64,000 nt of DNA from Hyphomonas oceanitis SCH89 (GTDB taxonomy: Bacteria > Pseudomonadota > Alphaproteobacteria > Caulobacterales > Hyphomonadaceae), in contig NZ_ARYL01000009.1 of NCBI RefSeq assembly GCF_000685295.1, positions 51,301-115,300 of the forward strand, in the 5' to 3' direction. The position numbers were made by a program, and so were the translations under genes. Each line of letters opens with the position of its first letter. Position 1 is the stretch's first letter. Shown here piece by piece: positions 53,052 through 60,938 of the stretch. Below the pieces are notes generated by a model that searched no databases, was not told the origin of the DNA, and saw only the letters and a list, made by a program, of their open reading frames with translations.

Positions 53052-55407
53052 TCTTATTGTACCGGGCGCCGTCGCTGGCAGTCTGGTGTATGCAGACACG
53101 CCTGCTGCGAGAGAGGGAGGCCGCATGGTCGCCGCTTCCCTTTCGCGTACGCTCGGTCTGAGAGGCTTCCTGTCGTCTACAACTGACACATTCCATATTG
53201 TCGAAACACGCCTCAATGGGCAGGTTTCGCCGGACCCGCTCATGATTGTCGAACGGGACGGCATTATCTGGCTCCCTAAAGCCTATCTCGGCCAAGCAGG
53301 CCTTAAAATTCCGGCTGGCTTTGAAAAAGTACGCGGCCAGGACTACGTACCGGTCAGCGCCATTGGCGATGCAAAAGTACGCTTCTCGCCAGACCATACC
53401 CGTCTCGACATTACCTGCAGCACCGAGTGTTATGAGTCCAACAGACTGGATCTGAACAGCGGCGCGCAACCGGCTTATTCGGCGGTAACACCAGGCCTAT
53501 TCATCAATTATGATCTATACTCGCAGTTCGGCGACACAGGCGATTCAGTCGCGGGCTTTGCCGAAACAGGCCTGTTCACCCCCTGGGGCACTGGCCTGAA
53601 CGACATGTTCTGCATTTCAAAGCCTTCGAACGAATGCATACGCCTTGAATCAAACTGGACAATAGATGATCCCGGCTCGACCCGGCGTCTGCGACTGGGC
53701 GATACGGTCAGCGATGCCGGAACATGGGGTATCCCGGTGCGCTTCGGAGGAGTGCGATGGGGCACCGACTTCAGCCTCAGCCCCGACATCCTGACCTTCC
53801 CTACCCCGTCACTCTCCGGCGACGCGACCGTGCCGGGAACAGTGTCTGTTCTGATCAATGCCACAGAGCGTTTTCAGGGCAGTCTCAAGCCCGGACCGTT
53901 CACGATTACGGATTTGCCCGTTGTCACTGGCGCGGGCACAGCGCAGGCCGTCGTTACCGATGTGCTCGGGCGGGAAACGATTGTCACGACGCAATTCTAT
54001 GCGGCGCCCCAGCTGCTGCGCCCGGGCCTTGCCGACTATTCGCTTGAAGCTGGCTGGCTGCGAGAGGATTTCGGGCTGCAGTCCAACCATTATAGCGACC
54101 CCTTTCTCGCGGGGGGCTACGCGCGCGGATTGACTGATACGTTGACCATGGGCGCGCGGGCTGAAATCTCCGATGACGTTTATATCGCAGGCCTATCGGC
54201 AACAAAGTCAGGCACACACTTCGGCGTCATCGAAACCTCGGCAGCGCTTTCAGGTAGCGACGGGCATACAGGCAGCCAGTTCCAGTTAAGCCACGAATAC
54301 CGCAGCCGGTCCCTCACCCTGGGATCGACCGTGACTTACGCTTCTGAAGCCTATAAGCGCATCGGCGAAGACGGCGCCCTGCCCCGCACAACAGCGCGCG
54401 CCTTTGTCGGATGGAATATCGATGCCATCGGGGCCGCCACGCTCAACTGGGTCAAACAGGACGCACGTACGGGTAAGGATTATTCAGCTGTAGGCTTTGG
54501 CCTCAACAGCCGATGGAAGCGCGCCTCCATCGCCATATCGGCACTCAAGGCAACCGAGCCTGATGACACATTCCTGGCGAGCTTGCGCGTTTCAGTTCCT
54601 TTTGGATCCGATGGAACCGCAGCATCGGGACTGGATTACCGCAACAACAACCTAGGCGTCGAAGCCCGTTTTCGCAGGAGCGCGCCGCGCAGCGGTGGGC
54701 TGGGCTATAATATTGAGATGGAAAGGGATGGCATCGATCGGTTCGCGGGCGGCATGGTCTATCGTGGTGCCGTCGGCGAGGCTTCTGCCGACGTAAGCGA
54801 CATTGAGGGCCGCCGAGCCGGACGACTGGGACTGCGTGGCGGGCTCGCTTATTTCGGCAGTGAACTTGTCGTGGCCCCGGCTATCACTGACAGCATGGCC
54901 TTGGTCGAACTAAACGGCGAGGCTGGCGTTCGCGTCTATCATGACAGGCAGCTGGCCGGCGTGACCGACAAGAGAGGAAGGCTGGTCATCTCGGACATTC
55001 GGAACCATGAGACAAATGTCGTTGCCTTCGAGCCAACAGACCTGCCTCTCACAGCTGATTTCTCCAAGACCGAAGTAACACTTGTGCCGGGATTCCGAAC
55101 CGGGCATCGGGTGGAGTTCGGCATCTCACATCATGCGGATGTGATTGCGCATATCGTTCGACCCGATGGGCGGCCGCTCGAGACGGGGACGCGGCTTGAA
55201 GATCGGGTAACAGGCAAGTCTTATGTCGTCGGAAGTGACGGACGTGTCTTCATTCCAGACGCTGACACATTGACCCACCTGACGCATGAATCAGATACGG
55301 GTACCTGCGTGGCAAGTCTCCACGGCCCCGCGGGGCAAACGAACATGGCAATCACGGACCTCGGTACGATCACTTGCCAGTTGGTCAACCAAGGCGCTCC
55401 GGTATGA
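53020..55407 (+). CDS. Csu-type outer membrane usher
   Basis: A 795-residue fimbrial usher: signal peptide (MQVFRTRLTISLIVPGAVAGSLVYA), N-terminal domain with GIIWLPKAYLGQAGL, a 24-strand beta-barrel region with a plug, and C-terminal Ig-like domains (HIVRPDGRPLETGTRLEDR). It secretes and assembles the pilus. The start at 53020 gives the cleanest signal peptide; an ATG 30 bp earlier is in frame. The stop overlaps the next gene in ATGA. Confidence 0.87.
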   Translation: MQVFRTRLTISLIVPGAVAGSLVYADTPAAREGGRMVAASLSRTLGLRGFLSSTTDTFHIVETRLNGQVSPDPLMIVERDGIIWLPKAYLGQAGLKIPAGFEKVRGQDYVPVSAIGDAKVRFSPDHTRLDITCSTECYESNRLDLNSGAQPAYSAVTPGLFINYDLYSQFGDTGDSVAGFAETGLFTPWGTGLNDMFCISKPSNECIRLESNWTIDDPGSTRRLRLGDTVSDAGTWGIPVRFGGVRWGTDFSLSPDILTFPTPSLSGDATVPGTVSVLINATERFQGSLKPGPFTITDLPVVTGAGTAQAVVTDVLGRETIVTTQFYAAPQLLRPGLADYSLEAGWLREDFGLQSNHYSDPFLAGGYARGLTDTLTMGARAEISDDVYIAGLSATKSGTHFGVIETSAALSGSDGHTGSQFQLSHEYRSRSLTLGSTVTYASEAYKRIGEDGALPRTTARAFVGWNIDAIGAATLNWVKQDARTGKDYSAVGFGLNSRWKRASIAISALKATEPDDTFLASLRVSVPFGSDGTAASGLDYRNNNLGVEARFRRSAPRSGGLGYNIEMERDGIDRFAGGMVYRGAVGEASADVSDIEGRRAGRLGLRGGLAYFGSELVVAPAITDSMALVELNGEAGVRVYHDRQLAGVTDKRGRLVISDIRNHETNVVAFEPTDLPLTADFSKTEVTLVPGFRTGHRVEFGISHHADVIAHIVRPDGRPLETGTRLEDRVTGKSYVVGSDGRVFIPDADTLTHLTHESDTGTCVASLHGPAGQTNMAITDLGTITCQLVNQGAPV

Positions 55408-55901
55408 GACCCGCCTTCATCCCTCTTAGCCTGTTCGTGGCGCTGGTCATCATCTTCTGCGAACGCGCAGACGCAACTTGCACCGGCATTGGATGCAGCT
55501 GCTCGATCAGCGCGGATGACTTGTCTTTCGGCGCCTATGATCCGCTAAGCGCATCCAACCATGATGCGACCGGCGAGGTGCGTGTGACATGCGGGGCGCT
55601 CGTCGCAAGCATAACCGTTTCCTACACAATTTCCCTGAGTAGCGGCAGCAGCGGCACATCGCTGGCTCGCACTATGGCCAATGGCGGAACAACACTCGCC
55701 TACAACCTGTACACTACTCCGGCCCGAACTAGCATCTGGGGCAATGGAGCGGGAGGTACCGTCACGCTCAGCAACGGTTATTCCCTCAGCCTTCTCGTTC
55801 CCAGGACCGACGCTTTCCCGGTCTATGGTCGCATCCCCCCCGCCCAGCCAGTTGGGGCAGGCAGCTATTCCGACTCCCTTGTGGCAACCGTGACCTTCTG
55901 A
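55404..55901 (+). CDS. Second SCPU-domain pilus subunit
   Basis: A 165-residue secreted protein with signal peptide and one SCPU domain (CSISADDLSFGAYDPLSASNHDATGEVRVTC, LAYNLYTTPARTSIWGNG, PVYGRIPPAQPVGAGSYSDSLVATVTF). It is translationally coupled to the usher (ATGA). In Csu systems the last gene is the two-domain tip adhesin CsuE; this one has a single domain, so it may be a minor subunit or a shortened tip protein. Confidence 0.83.
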   Translation: MRPAFIPLSLFVALVIIFCERADATCTGIGCSCSISADDLSFGAYDPLSASNHDATGEVRVTCGALVASITVSYTISLSSGSSGTSLARTMANGGTTLAYNLYTTPARTSIWGNGAGGTVTLSNGYSLSLLVPRTDAFPVYGRIPPAQPVGAGSYSDSLVATVTF

Positions 55902-56000
55902 CCAACAAAGTCCGGTATGCGTGAGAGGGGTCGTATGCGTTTTCACGCAAGGCAGGACTTGCGGTTCCGCTCCTGTTTCAATAGACGACTAGGTTCGTGT

Positions 56001-56090
56001 GGAGAGGTGGCCGAGCGGCTGAAGGCGCGCCCCTGCTAAGGGCGTATACGTTAACGCGTATCGAGGGTTCGAATCCCTTCCTCTCCGCCA
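56001..56090 (+). tRNA. tRNA-Ser(GCU)
   Basis: A 90-nt serine tRNA. Acceptor GGAGAGG pairs with CCTCTCC, the discriminator is G, and CCA is encoded. The anticodon stem-loop CGCCC-CTGCTAA-GGGCG gives anticodon GCU (56035-56037), reading AGC/AGU. A long class II variable arm (TACG-TTAA-CGCG area) and the T-arm GGGTTCGAATCCC are clear. The phage-like element starts directly after its 3' end. Confidence 0.97.
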
Positions 56091-56253
56091 GCCATATGCA
56101 CTTAATACGCTGTATTAATTGGATGTCTGTGTAGATGGGCTCTCGATCATATGCCATCTATTCCGCCAACACGAATTCGACCAAAGGCATTTATTCTCTT
56201 ATCGCGAATCGTGCGACGGATCTTTCACCTATTGTTAGGTCGTGGAGGACGCT

Positions 56254-56532
56254 ATGCTGGTGCTGTTAAAGATACGTGATTTAAACAAACCTACAGAGCC
56301 CAAAAAGGTACTGCAATTCAAGCTCGATATTCTTCCAAAAGCGGGAGATCAGTTGGCTATTTGGCGAGAGGGCGATGATTCGCAAGTAGAGAATGTACTT
56401 GTCGAAGAGATTAAACACGTCTTGTCTCATCCCCTTAAGATCGGGCAATTTAATGGTGATGCATTCCAAGATGAGAATAATAGATGTGGCCAGCAGCTCC
56501 ACGTCATCATCGGATGTATACCTGCTGCATAG
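56254..56532 (+). CDS. Small hypothetical protein at the tRNA end of the element
   Basis: A 92-residue protein (MLVLLKIRDLNKP...) without signal or membrane helix; AT-rich with A/T-ending codons unlike the neighbouring chromosomal genes. GGAGG at 56244-56248 fixes the ATG. It is the only gene of the element reading toward its head genes, 4 bp from the stop of the adaptor gene. No family recognised; it may be a host-interference or accessory gene. Confidence 0.55.
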   Translation: MLVLLKIRDLNKPTEPKKVLQFKLDILPKAGDQLAIWREGDDSQVENVLVEEIKHVLSHPLKIGQFNGDAFQDENNRCGQQLHVIIGCIPAA

Positions 56533-56536
56533 GTTC

Positions 56537-56914
56537 CTATGAAGGATCATCAACGGCGTACGCCTGCGCTTGCCATAAAGCTTTGGCAGGATCGACTCTA
56601 ACATCACGTAGCTTCATCCAACCAAAGCCTGGAACAAGTACCTTGTCGTCAATCCTCGGTTCGATGCTGAGGCTTGGAGAGAAAATGTTCACTCTCCTGT
56701 CACTCTGGGGGATGCCTGCCGCTGCTCTGGTCATGTCATCGAAGTCGTCAACGAATCCCTCAAAGTCGTAGGTGGTCACTGTGAAGATCGGATCGCCGTA
56801 TTCATCCTGTCCGCCAGCAGTCTCACGTCGAAGCGTGCCCGCAATGGGAATGCCTTGCCGTTGGAATGCCTTATGAATCTTGCTGGCTAATGAGCCCTGA
56901 AGAATGCTTGTCAT
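56537..56914 (-). CDS. Phage head-tail adaptor/stopper-like protein
   Basis: A 125-residue protein: TLRRETAGGQDEYGDPIFTVTTYDFEGFVDDFD, then VNIFSPSLSIEPRIDDKVLVPGFGWMKLRDVRVDPAKALWQAQAY. The pattern of a short beta-rich domain closing with a statement of a parameterised conversion (W.V..V..DPA....Y) fits head-tail joining proteins of HK97-like phages. It is the last head gene before the tRNA. The start ATG 56914 is preferred; upstream frame is open but not coding-like. Confidence 0.65.
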   Translation of the reverse strand: MTSILQGSLASKIHKAFQRQGIPIAGTLRRETAGGQDEYGDPIFTVTTYDFEGFVDDFDDMTRAAAGIPQSDRRVNIFSPSLSIEPRIDDKVLVPGFGWMKLRDVRVDPAKALWQAQAYAVDDPS

Positions 56915-56936
56915 GGAGACTGCCTCATAAAAAGGT

Positions 56937-57110
56937 GGCCCCTGCCAGCCGGAGTAAGCTGCACAGGGGCCGGGCACCGTGAGTAATGCGGGCTCACAGT
57001 ACCGTGGGGCGCGCGGAAACCTGTAAAGACCGCACGCTCGCCAGCGTGTTGGACGCAGGAGATTATTGCATCCGTCACGCATTGGGCAGGGGGATCACAC
57101 GGCCCCCTGC
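56937..57110 (-). other. Two stable hairpins in the gap between portal and adaptor genes
   Basis: The 196-bp gap has a stem GGCCCCTG (56937-56944) with CAGGGGCC (56964-56971), and an 8-bp stem GCAGGGGG (57086-57093) with CCCCCTGC (57103-57110) ending exactly at the portal stop. The second could be a terminator without U-tract; the first lies just before the adaptor start. Confidence 0.6.
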
Positions 57111-58178
57111 TCACTTGTCGCCCCAATCCACAAGGTCCAGGGCAAACTTGATTTGATCGTCTGACAGACCGCCTTCTTTCGCAGCCGCCATAGCTTGAAC
57201 GATTGCCGTGGCAGCGCGGGCGCGGCCTCCAGTATCGAACGCTTGTAGTGGGCGCATTACGTCAATGGAGAAACTCTCGCCGAGCTTGTCCTGCATCTCT
57301 TCAGCAATCATCTTGGCTATGGGTTGCAGCATCCATTGCGCCAGGTGGCGTTGACCTTCGCGGATAAGAGGGCCTTGCGCTGTCTTATCGAGCATTGCAG
57401 GCAACACACCGAACACGCTCAGGACAGACGCCCTGGACGCATCAAGCATTTCCTTTGGCATAGCCCCAGAAATATCAGGCGTGACGCTGTGCGGCTTCCA
57501 ATCCTGTGTTGGTGTTGGACCACCGGCAGCCGAGACATAGACGCTCTCACGGAGTAGAACGCGGCCACGGCGAGCCCTGAAACCACGTCCGAGATTCTCA
57601 AGGTCATCATTTGCCGACTCTGGAAACGAAATGATCTGCGAGCCTAAAGGCATATTCTCGTATGCCTCAGACAACGAAGTCTCCAAGGCGTTCAGCATGC
57701 CAGCCGATAGTGAAGCTCGCTTAAGCGGTGCCTGCCCTGCCCACGGCGCCGCAATGTCAACGCCAGTCCGGAAGTGCAGAACCTCACCAGCAAGAGCAAC
57801 CTCAGTCGTTCCGCCGCCCGCTTCAGATATTGATACTCGGTAGGCAACCGGCTTCCCATTTCGCGTAGAGAGATCCCAGTCAGCACAGGGGACAAGGCCG
57901 TCTTCTCTGATCAGGAATACGGCTTCACCGCGTATGGCTAACGATCGGCCCGACATTGCCAGCACCCTAGGCGTCAGCAGGTCAGCGCTGCTCACATCGG
58001 CAAGAGCCAGGCCATTCTCCCACATTCCGATGCAAGCTTGAGCAGTACCGGTCAGTTCAGCGATACCACGGTTGCCCGCAATCCAGCTTTCGCGTGCGGC
58101 CATCAGTTCAGCAGTAAAGCCCGAGCCAGTAGAGCGAACTTCACGCCTGGAAAAAATATTCTTTACGAACTCAAACAA
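57111..58178 (-). CDS. Phage portal protein (HK97 type)
   Basis: A 355-residue portal. Recognisable are the N-terminal ESWIAGNRGIAELTGTAQACIGMWENGL, the wing/stem region with DWDLSTRNGKPVAYRV and GEVLHFRTG, and the C-terminal crown SQIISFPESANDDLENL... VFGVLPAMLDKTAQGPLIREGQRHL. It is the ring through which DNA enters the capsid. I start it at TTG 58178 because GGAGGG lies 6 nt upstream; this overlaps the connector gene by 8 bp. Confidence 0.88.
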   Translation of the reverse strand: MFEFVKNIFSRREVRSTGSGFTAELMAARESWIAGNRGIAELTGTAQACIGMWENGLALADVSSADLLTPRVLAMSGRSLAIRGEAVFLIREDGLVPCADWDLSTRNGKPVAYRVSISEAGGGTTEVALAGEVLHFRTGVDIAAPWAGQAPLKRASLSAGMLNALETSLSEAYENMPLGSQIISFPESANDDLENLGRGFRARRGRVLLRESVYVSAAGGPTPTQDWKPHSVTPDISGAMPKEMLDASRASVLSVFGVLPAMLDKTAQGPLIREGQRHLAQWMLQPIAKMIAEEMQDKLGESFSIDVMRPLQAFDTGGRARAATAIVQAMAAAKEGGLSDDQIKFALDLVDWGDK

Positions 58179-58731
58179 CGTGAGCCCTCCTGTAGGGACG
58201 AAGCAGATCGGCCGCACCAGATGCCTGGAGCGCGTGCCCTTTCCAATTCGGATCTCGGGTAACGTTCAGGGAGACTGAGCCAGCACGAACCGACGCGCGG
58301 CTTGCTCCAGCAGGAACGACGCTCTCGTCAGCAAGGTATTCAGCCAATCGGCGGTAAGCCTCCAGTACCGGTTTGGGAGGAACTTCATCTTCACCGGCTG
58401 TTCCACTGAACCGAAAGAGACCGGCAGACGATATCGCGTAGCCATTGAATGAGGCAGAGTCAGGGGTGATCTCTATCCATTCGGTTCCCGTGAATCTCTC
58501 AGCCGTAGTCAACGTGACAGGAGTTAGGTCAGCTTCCCAGTACTGGGTGCCATAGCCTTCGTTCTCAACAGCCCACCGAACATCGCGTTCTTTCCACCGG
58601 TATGCAATCCATGCCTCGATGCGAGCCCAGATGACTGAGGCGTCGATAGCTGCAGCTTCTGTAGAGAGGCCTTCGGGAGCGCTTGGGTAAACTGAGGGCA
58701 CTTCTTCATAGCGTTTGTAATTCAGCAACAT
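58171..58731 (-). CDS. gp6-like head-tail connector protein
   Basis: A 186-residue protein. The middle has PVLEAYRRLAEYLADES and the end NWKGHALQASGAADLLRPYRRAHVV, both typical of gp6-like connectors that sit below the portal. Its ATG overlaps the protease stop (TAATG), with GGAGGC before it. Identification is by pattern and position between protease and portal. Confidence 0.7.
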   Translation of the reverse strand: MLLNYKRYEEVPSVYPSAPEGLSTEAAAIDASVIWARIEAWIAYRWKERDVRWAVENEGYGTQYWEADLTPVTLTTAERFTGTEWIEITPDSASFNGYAISSAGLFRFSGTAGEDEVPPKPVLEAYRRLAEYLADESVVPAGASRASVRAGSVSLNVTRDPNWKGHALQASGAADLLRPYRRAHVV

Positions 58732-59366
58732 TAGAGCCTCCACCGCCTTAGTGTGCGATTGAGGCCATCGCGTTCAACGTGATCCTGTTGCGCACGGATC
58801 ATTTCGACCTGAGCCTCTTTGTAGGCGGGGCGGGTGACTATTGAAAATTCGACAAGAATGGCTTCTAGGATTCTACGGATACGAGCGTTGTGCATGCCGT
58901 TCGCAGGGTCGCTGCCTTCATCCCGCCATTGCTCAGCCTTGTCTCTTGGCACAGCCCTTTCTGGCGGAAGACGAAACCCTGGAGACAGACCGGTCACAAG
59001 GCCGCTTTCGATCTGGGCTACAAGATCCTGAGCATAACTCGTTTCCATGATCTCGGGAGTTAGGATCGCCTCTAGTTCCAGAAACGCTGCCGTGTCGCTG
59101 AATTTGAGAGTGCCATTCTTCAGACTGGCTAAGGGCTTATCAAACGAGTGGCCATAGAGCAGATGAATTTCCACCTTCTCTTCAATCGTGTGAGCGAACG
59201 CGCCGGGAGCAAATTCCTCTTTGACTGGACGGCCAGACTTGCCCCCATCGGACAGGACGGCAGGGCGATTGTAAGGGAAGCGGCCAGCCAAGCGAACGCC
59301 TGACCGACCACCCCTGCGGACTTCCAAGCCTTCGAACGCAGGCCCGAGATGGAGGTCCATAGCCAT
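58731..59366 (-). CDS. HK97-type prohead protease
   Basis: A 211-residue serine protease that matures the capsid. Conserved: EEFAPGAFAHTI, the catalytic histidine in IHLLYGHSFDKPLAS, the catalytic serine in SGLVTGLSPGFRLP, and the end block ILVEFSIVTRPAYKEAQVEMIR. The ATG is 2 bp after the capsid stop, so the two are probably coupled; a second ATG six bases later is possible. Confidence 0.9.
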   Translation of the reverse strand: MAMDLHLGPAFEGLEVRRGGRSGVRLAGRFPYNRPAVLSDGGKSGRPVKEEFAPGAFAHTIEEKVEIHLLYGHSFDKPLASLKNGTLKFSDTAAFLELEAILTPEIMETSYAQDLVAQIESGLVTGLSPGFRLPPERAVPRDKAEQWRDEGSDPANGMHNARIRRILEAILVEFSIVTRPAYKEAQVEMIRAQQDHVERDGLNRTLRRWRL

Positions 59367-59367
59367 C

Positions 59368-60630
59368 CTAGTTGTGAATGCCCTGGAGGACTTCGGACTG
59401 AGCCGCACGGGCCACCGTGACATCAGCGGTTGCCAAGGCAGTAAGTCGAAGGCCACCTGAGGCCGCGTCGGAATATGGATCGCGGATAACGTCCACCGCA
59501 CCCCAAAGGCCTACAAAACCAGGCGCGACACCACCAGCAGAAGTCATAAGCACCGCGTCTGTACCTAGCGGCGAACCTGCGGGATCAGCCAGAGCATTGC
59601 TTGAAACAACGACATTCTGGGCACCCACATTTTTCACGAGCCGGTCCCATTCGGAAACTGCAGTCCCGCTAATCAGGGCGTCATCCAGGGCCGACCAGCA
59701 CTCAGGACGCATAAGAATCCGTACATCGGAAGCAGCACCAGCTGCGTTGTTGGTCATGAAGGCAACAATGGCTTCGCGGAACGCTGCCCATGTGGCAGCA
59801 GCATCCACGGATGTTTCATTAATGCCGTACGTCGAGGCACCATAAACGAGACCCAACGGCTGACCACTAGAGCCTTGGCCAAGGAAAATAGCTTGGTCCA
59901 GCGATGCTCCGATTGCGCTTGCCATGTCGCGGCGAATAGCTTGCTCAAGACCAGCACCGGACTGTTTGAGCGCTTTGCGCGTGATCTTCATTGTGATGCC
60001 CAAGGTGTTATCAGGGGCCAATGGGCGATCAGTTACGGCGTAGACCGTAGGGCCTGCGACTGCGCCCGTTTCGGTTGCCTGCCAGCCAGCAGACACTGAA
60101 CTTGTAGTGACAGGGTATTCCAGTGATCCGCTTTCAATTGCGACCATCTGGAGGCCCATTCGACCAGCGACACTCTGCGGAAACAGGCGGTCAATGATTG
60201 GGGCTGTCCGCACAGGGTCAGGTGTGCCAGACGAAACAGTCTCACCAGCGCGTTGCTCCAGTGCTTGCCAAGGAACAGGGACTCCACGGAAGCCACCACT
60301 TGAGCGAAGCTCTTGAACAATCTCGGCTGTGTGGCCATCAAGCGCGCGGCCTTCATCATAATACAAGGCGACCTGACGAAGCTCGAACTTATCAACGAGA
60401 TCAGACCATTCTTTATCGGAGCGGTTCTCAATCTCTTCACCGGCTTCGCGGCGCTCATCATTCTCAGTCACGAGGGCTGCGCGGTAGCGAATTTCGTTCG
60501 ACCGAAACTCTGTATCGAGGGTTTCGATTTCGCGGACTTCATCTGTGGAAGGTTCATCTTTGCCAACAAGTTCGGACAGCTTTTGTCGAATCTCGGATTG
60601 GCGGCGTTGTAGTTTTACGCTTTGCAGCAT
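59368..60630 (-). CDS. HK97-fold major capsid protein
   Basis: A 420-residue capsid protein with an N-terminal coiled-coil scaffold (delta domain, about residues 1-110, rich in Glu/Arg), and a mature shell domain: AGRMGLQMVAIESGSLEYPVTTSS, LAPDNTLGITMKITRKALKQSG, LDQAIFLGQGSSGQPLGLVYG, GFVGLWGAVDVIRDPYSDAASGGLRL. GAGGA precedes the ATG. It follows HNH directly with a 16-bp overlap. The protease downstream should remove the delta domain. Confidence 0.93.
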   Translation of the reverse strand: MLQSVKLQRRQSEIRQKLSELVGKDEPSTDEVREIETLDTEFRSNEIRYRAALVTENDERREAGEEIENRSDKEWSDLVDKFELRQVALYYDEGRALDGHTAEIVQELRSSGGFRGVPVPWQALEQRAGETVSSGTPDPVRTAPIIDRLFPQSVAGRMGLQMVAIESGSLEYPVTTSSVSAGWQATETGAVAGPTVYAVTDRPLAPDNTLGITMKITRKALKQSGAGLEQAIRRDMASAIGASLDQAIFLGQGSSGQPLGLVYGASTYGINETSVDAAATWAAFREAIVAFMTNNAAGAASDVRILMRPECWSALDDALISGTAVSEWDRLVKNVGAQNVVVSSNALADPAGSPLGTDAVLMTSAGGVAPGFVGLWGAVDVIRDPYSDAASGGLRLTALATADVTVARAAQSEVLQGIHN

Positions 60631-60938
60631 GGGGGTGTATCCTCAAGGAAATCGCGCCACTTCCGGCGCTCGGGTGAAATATCTGGAAAGCCAATTTCCA
60701 GGCGGGTCTTCCGAGCATGGCAGGAAGAGCACAGCACTTGGCAGTTACTCAGCTCGTAAGAGAGGTCAGGCCGATCACGGACGGGTAGGATGTGATCCAC
60801 CTCAAGACGGCACGCACGGGCGCCGCACTGAACACATTGGTAGTCATCGCGACGCAGGGCTTCCTGGCGTAGAGCCTTCCACCGTTTGGTGCGGGTGACT
60901 TTGGCTGAGTGTCGCAAATAGTCTTTCGTCAAACCCAT
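60615..60938 (-). CDS. HNH endonuclease of the packaging module
   Basis: A 107-residue HNH nuclease: CVQCGARACRLEVDHILPVRD...NCQVLCSSCHARKTRLE, with two CxxC zinc knuckles and the His-Asn-His core (DHILP, NCQVL, CHARK). Small HNH proteins beside the terminase are needed for cos-site cutting in HK97-like phages and satellites. Its ends overlap terL (10 bp) and the capsid gene (16 bp). Confidence 0.9.
   Translation of the reverse strand: MGLTKDYLRHSAKVTRTKRWKALRQEALRRDDYQCVQCGARACRLEVDHILPVRDRPDLSYELSNCQVLCSSCHARKTRLEIGFPDISPERRKWRDFLEDTPPCCKA

Noticed and set aside
55964..55978. LexA-like GTTC-N7-GTTT upstream of tRNA-Ser
   Set aside because: One base off in the critical half-site and not placed before a protein gene that would be SOS-controlled.
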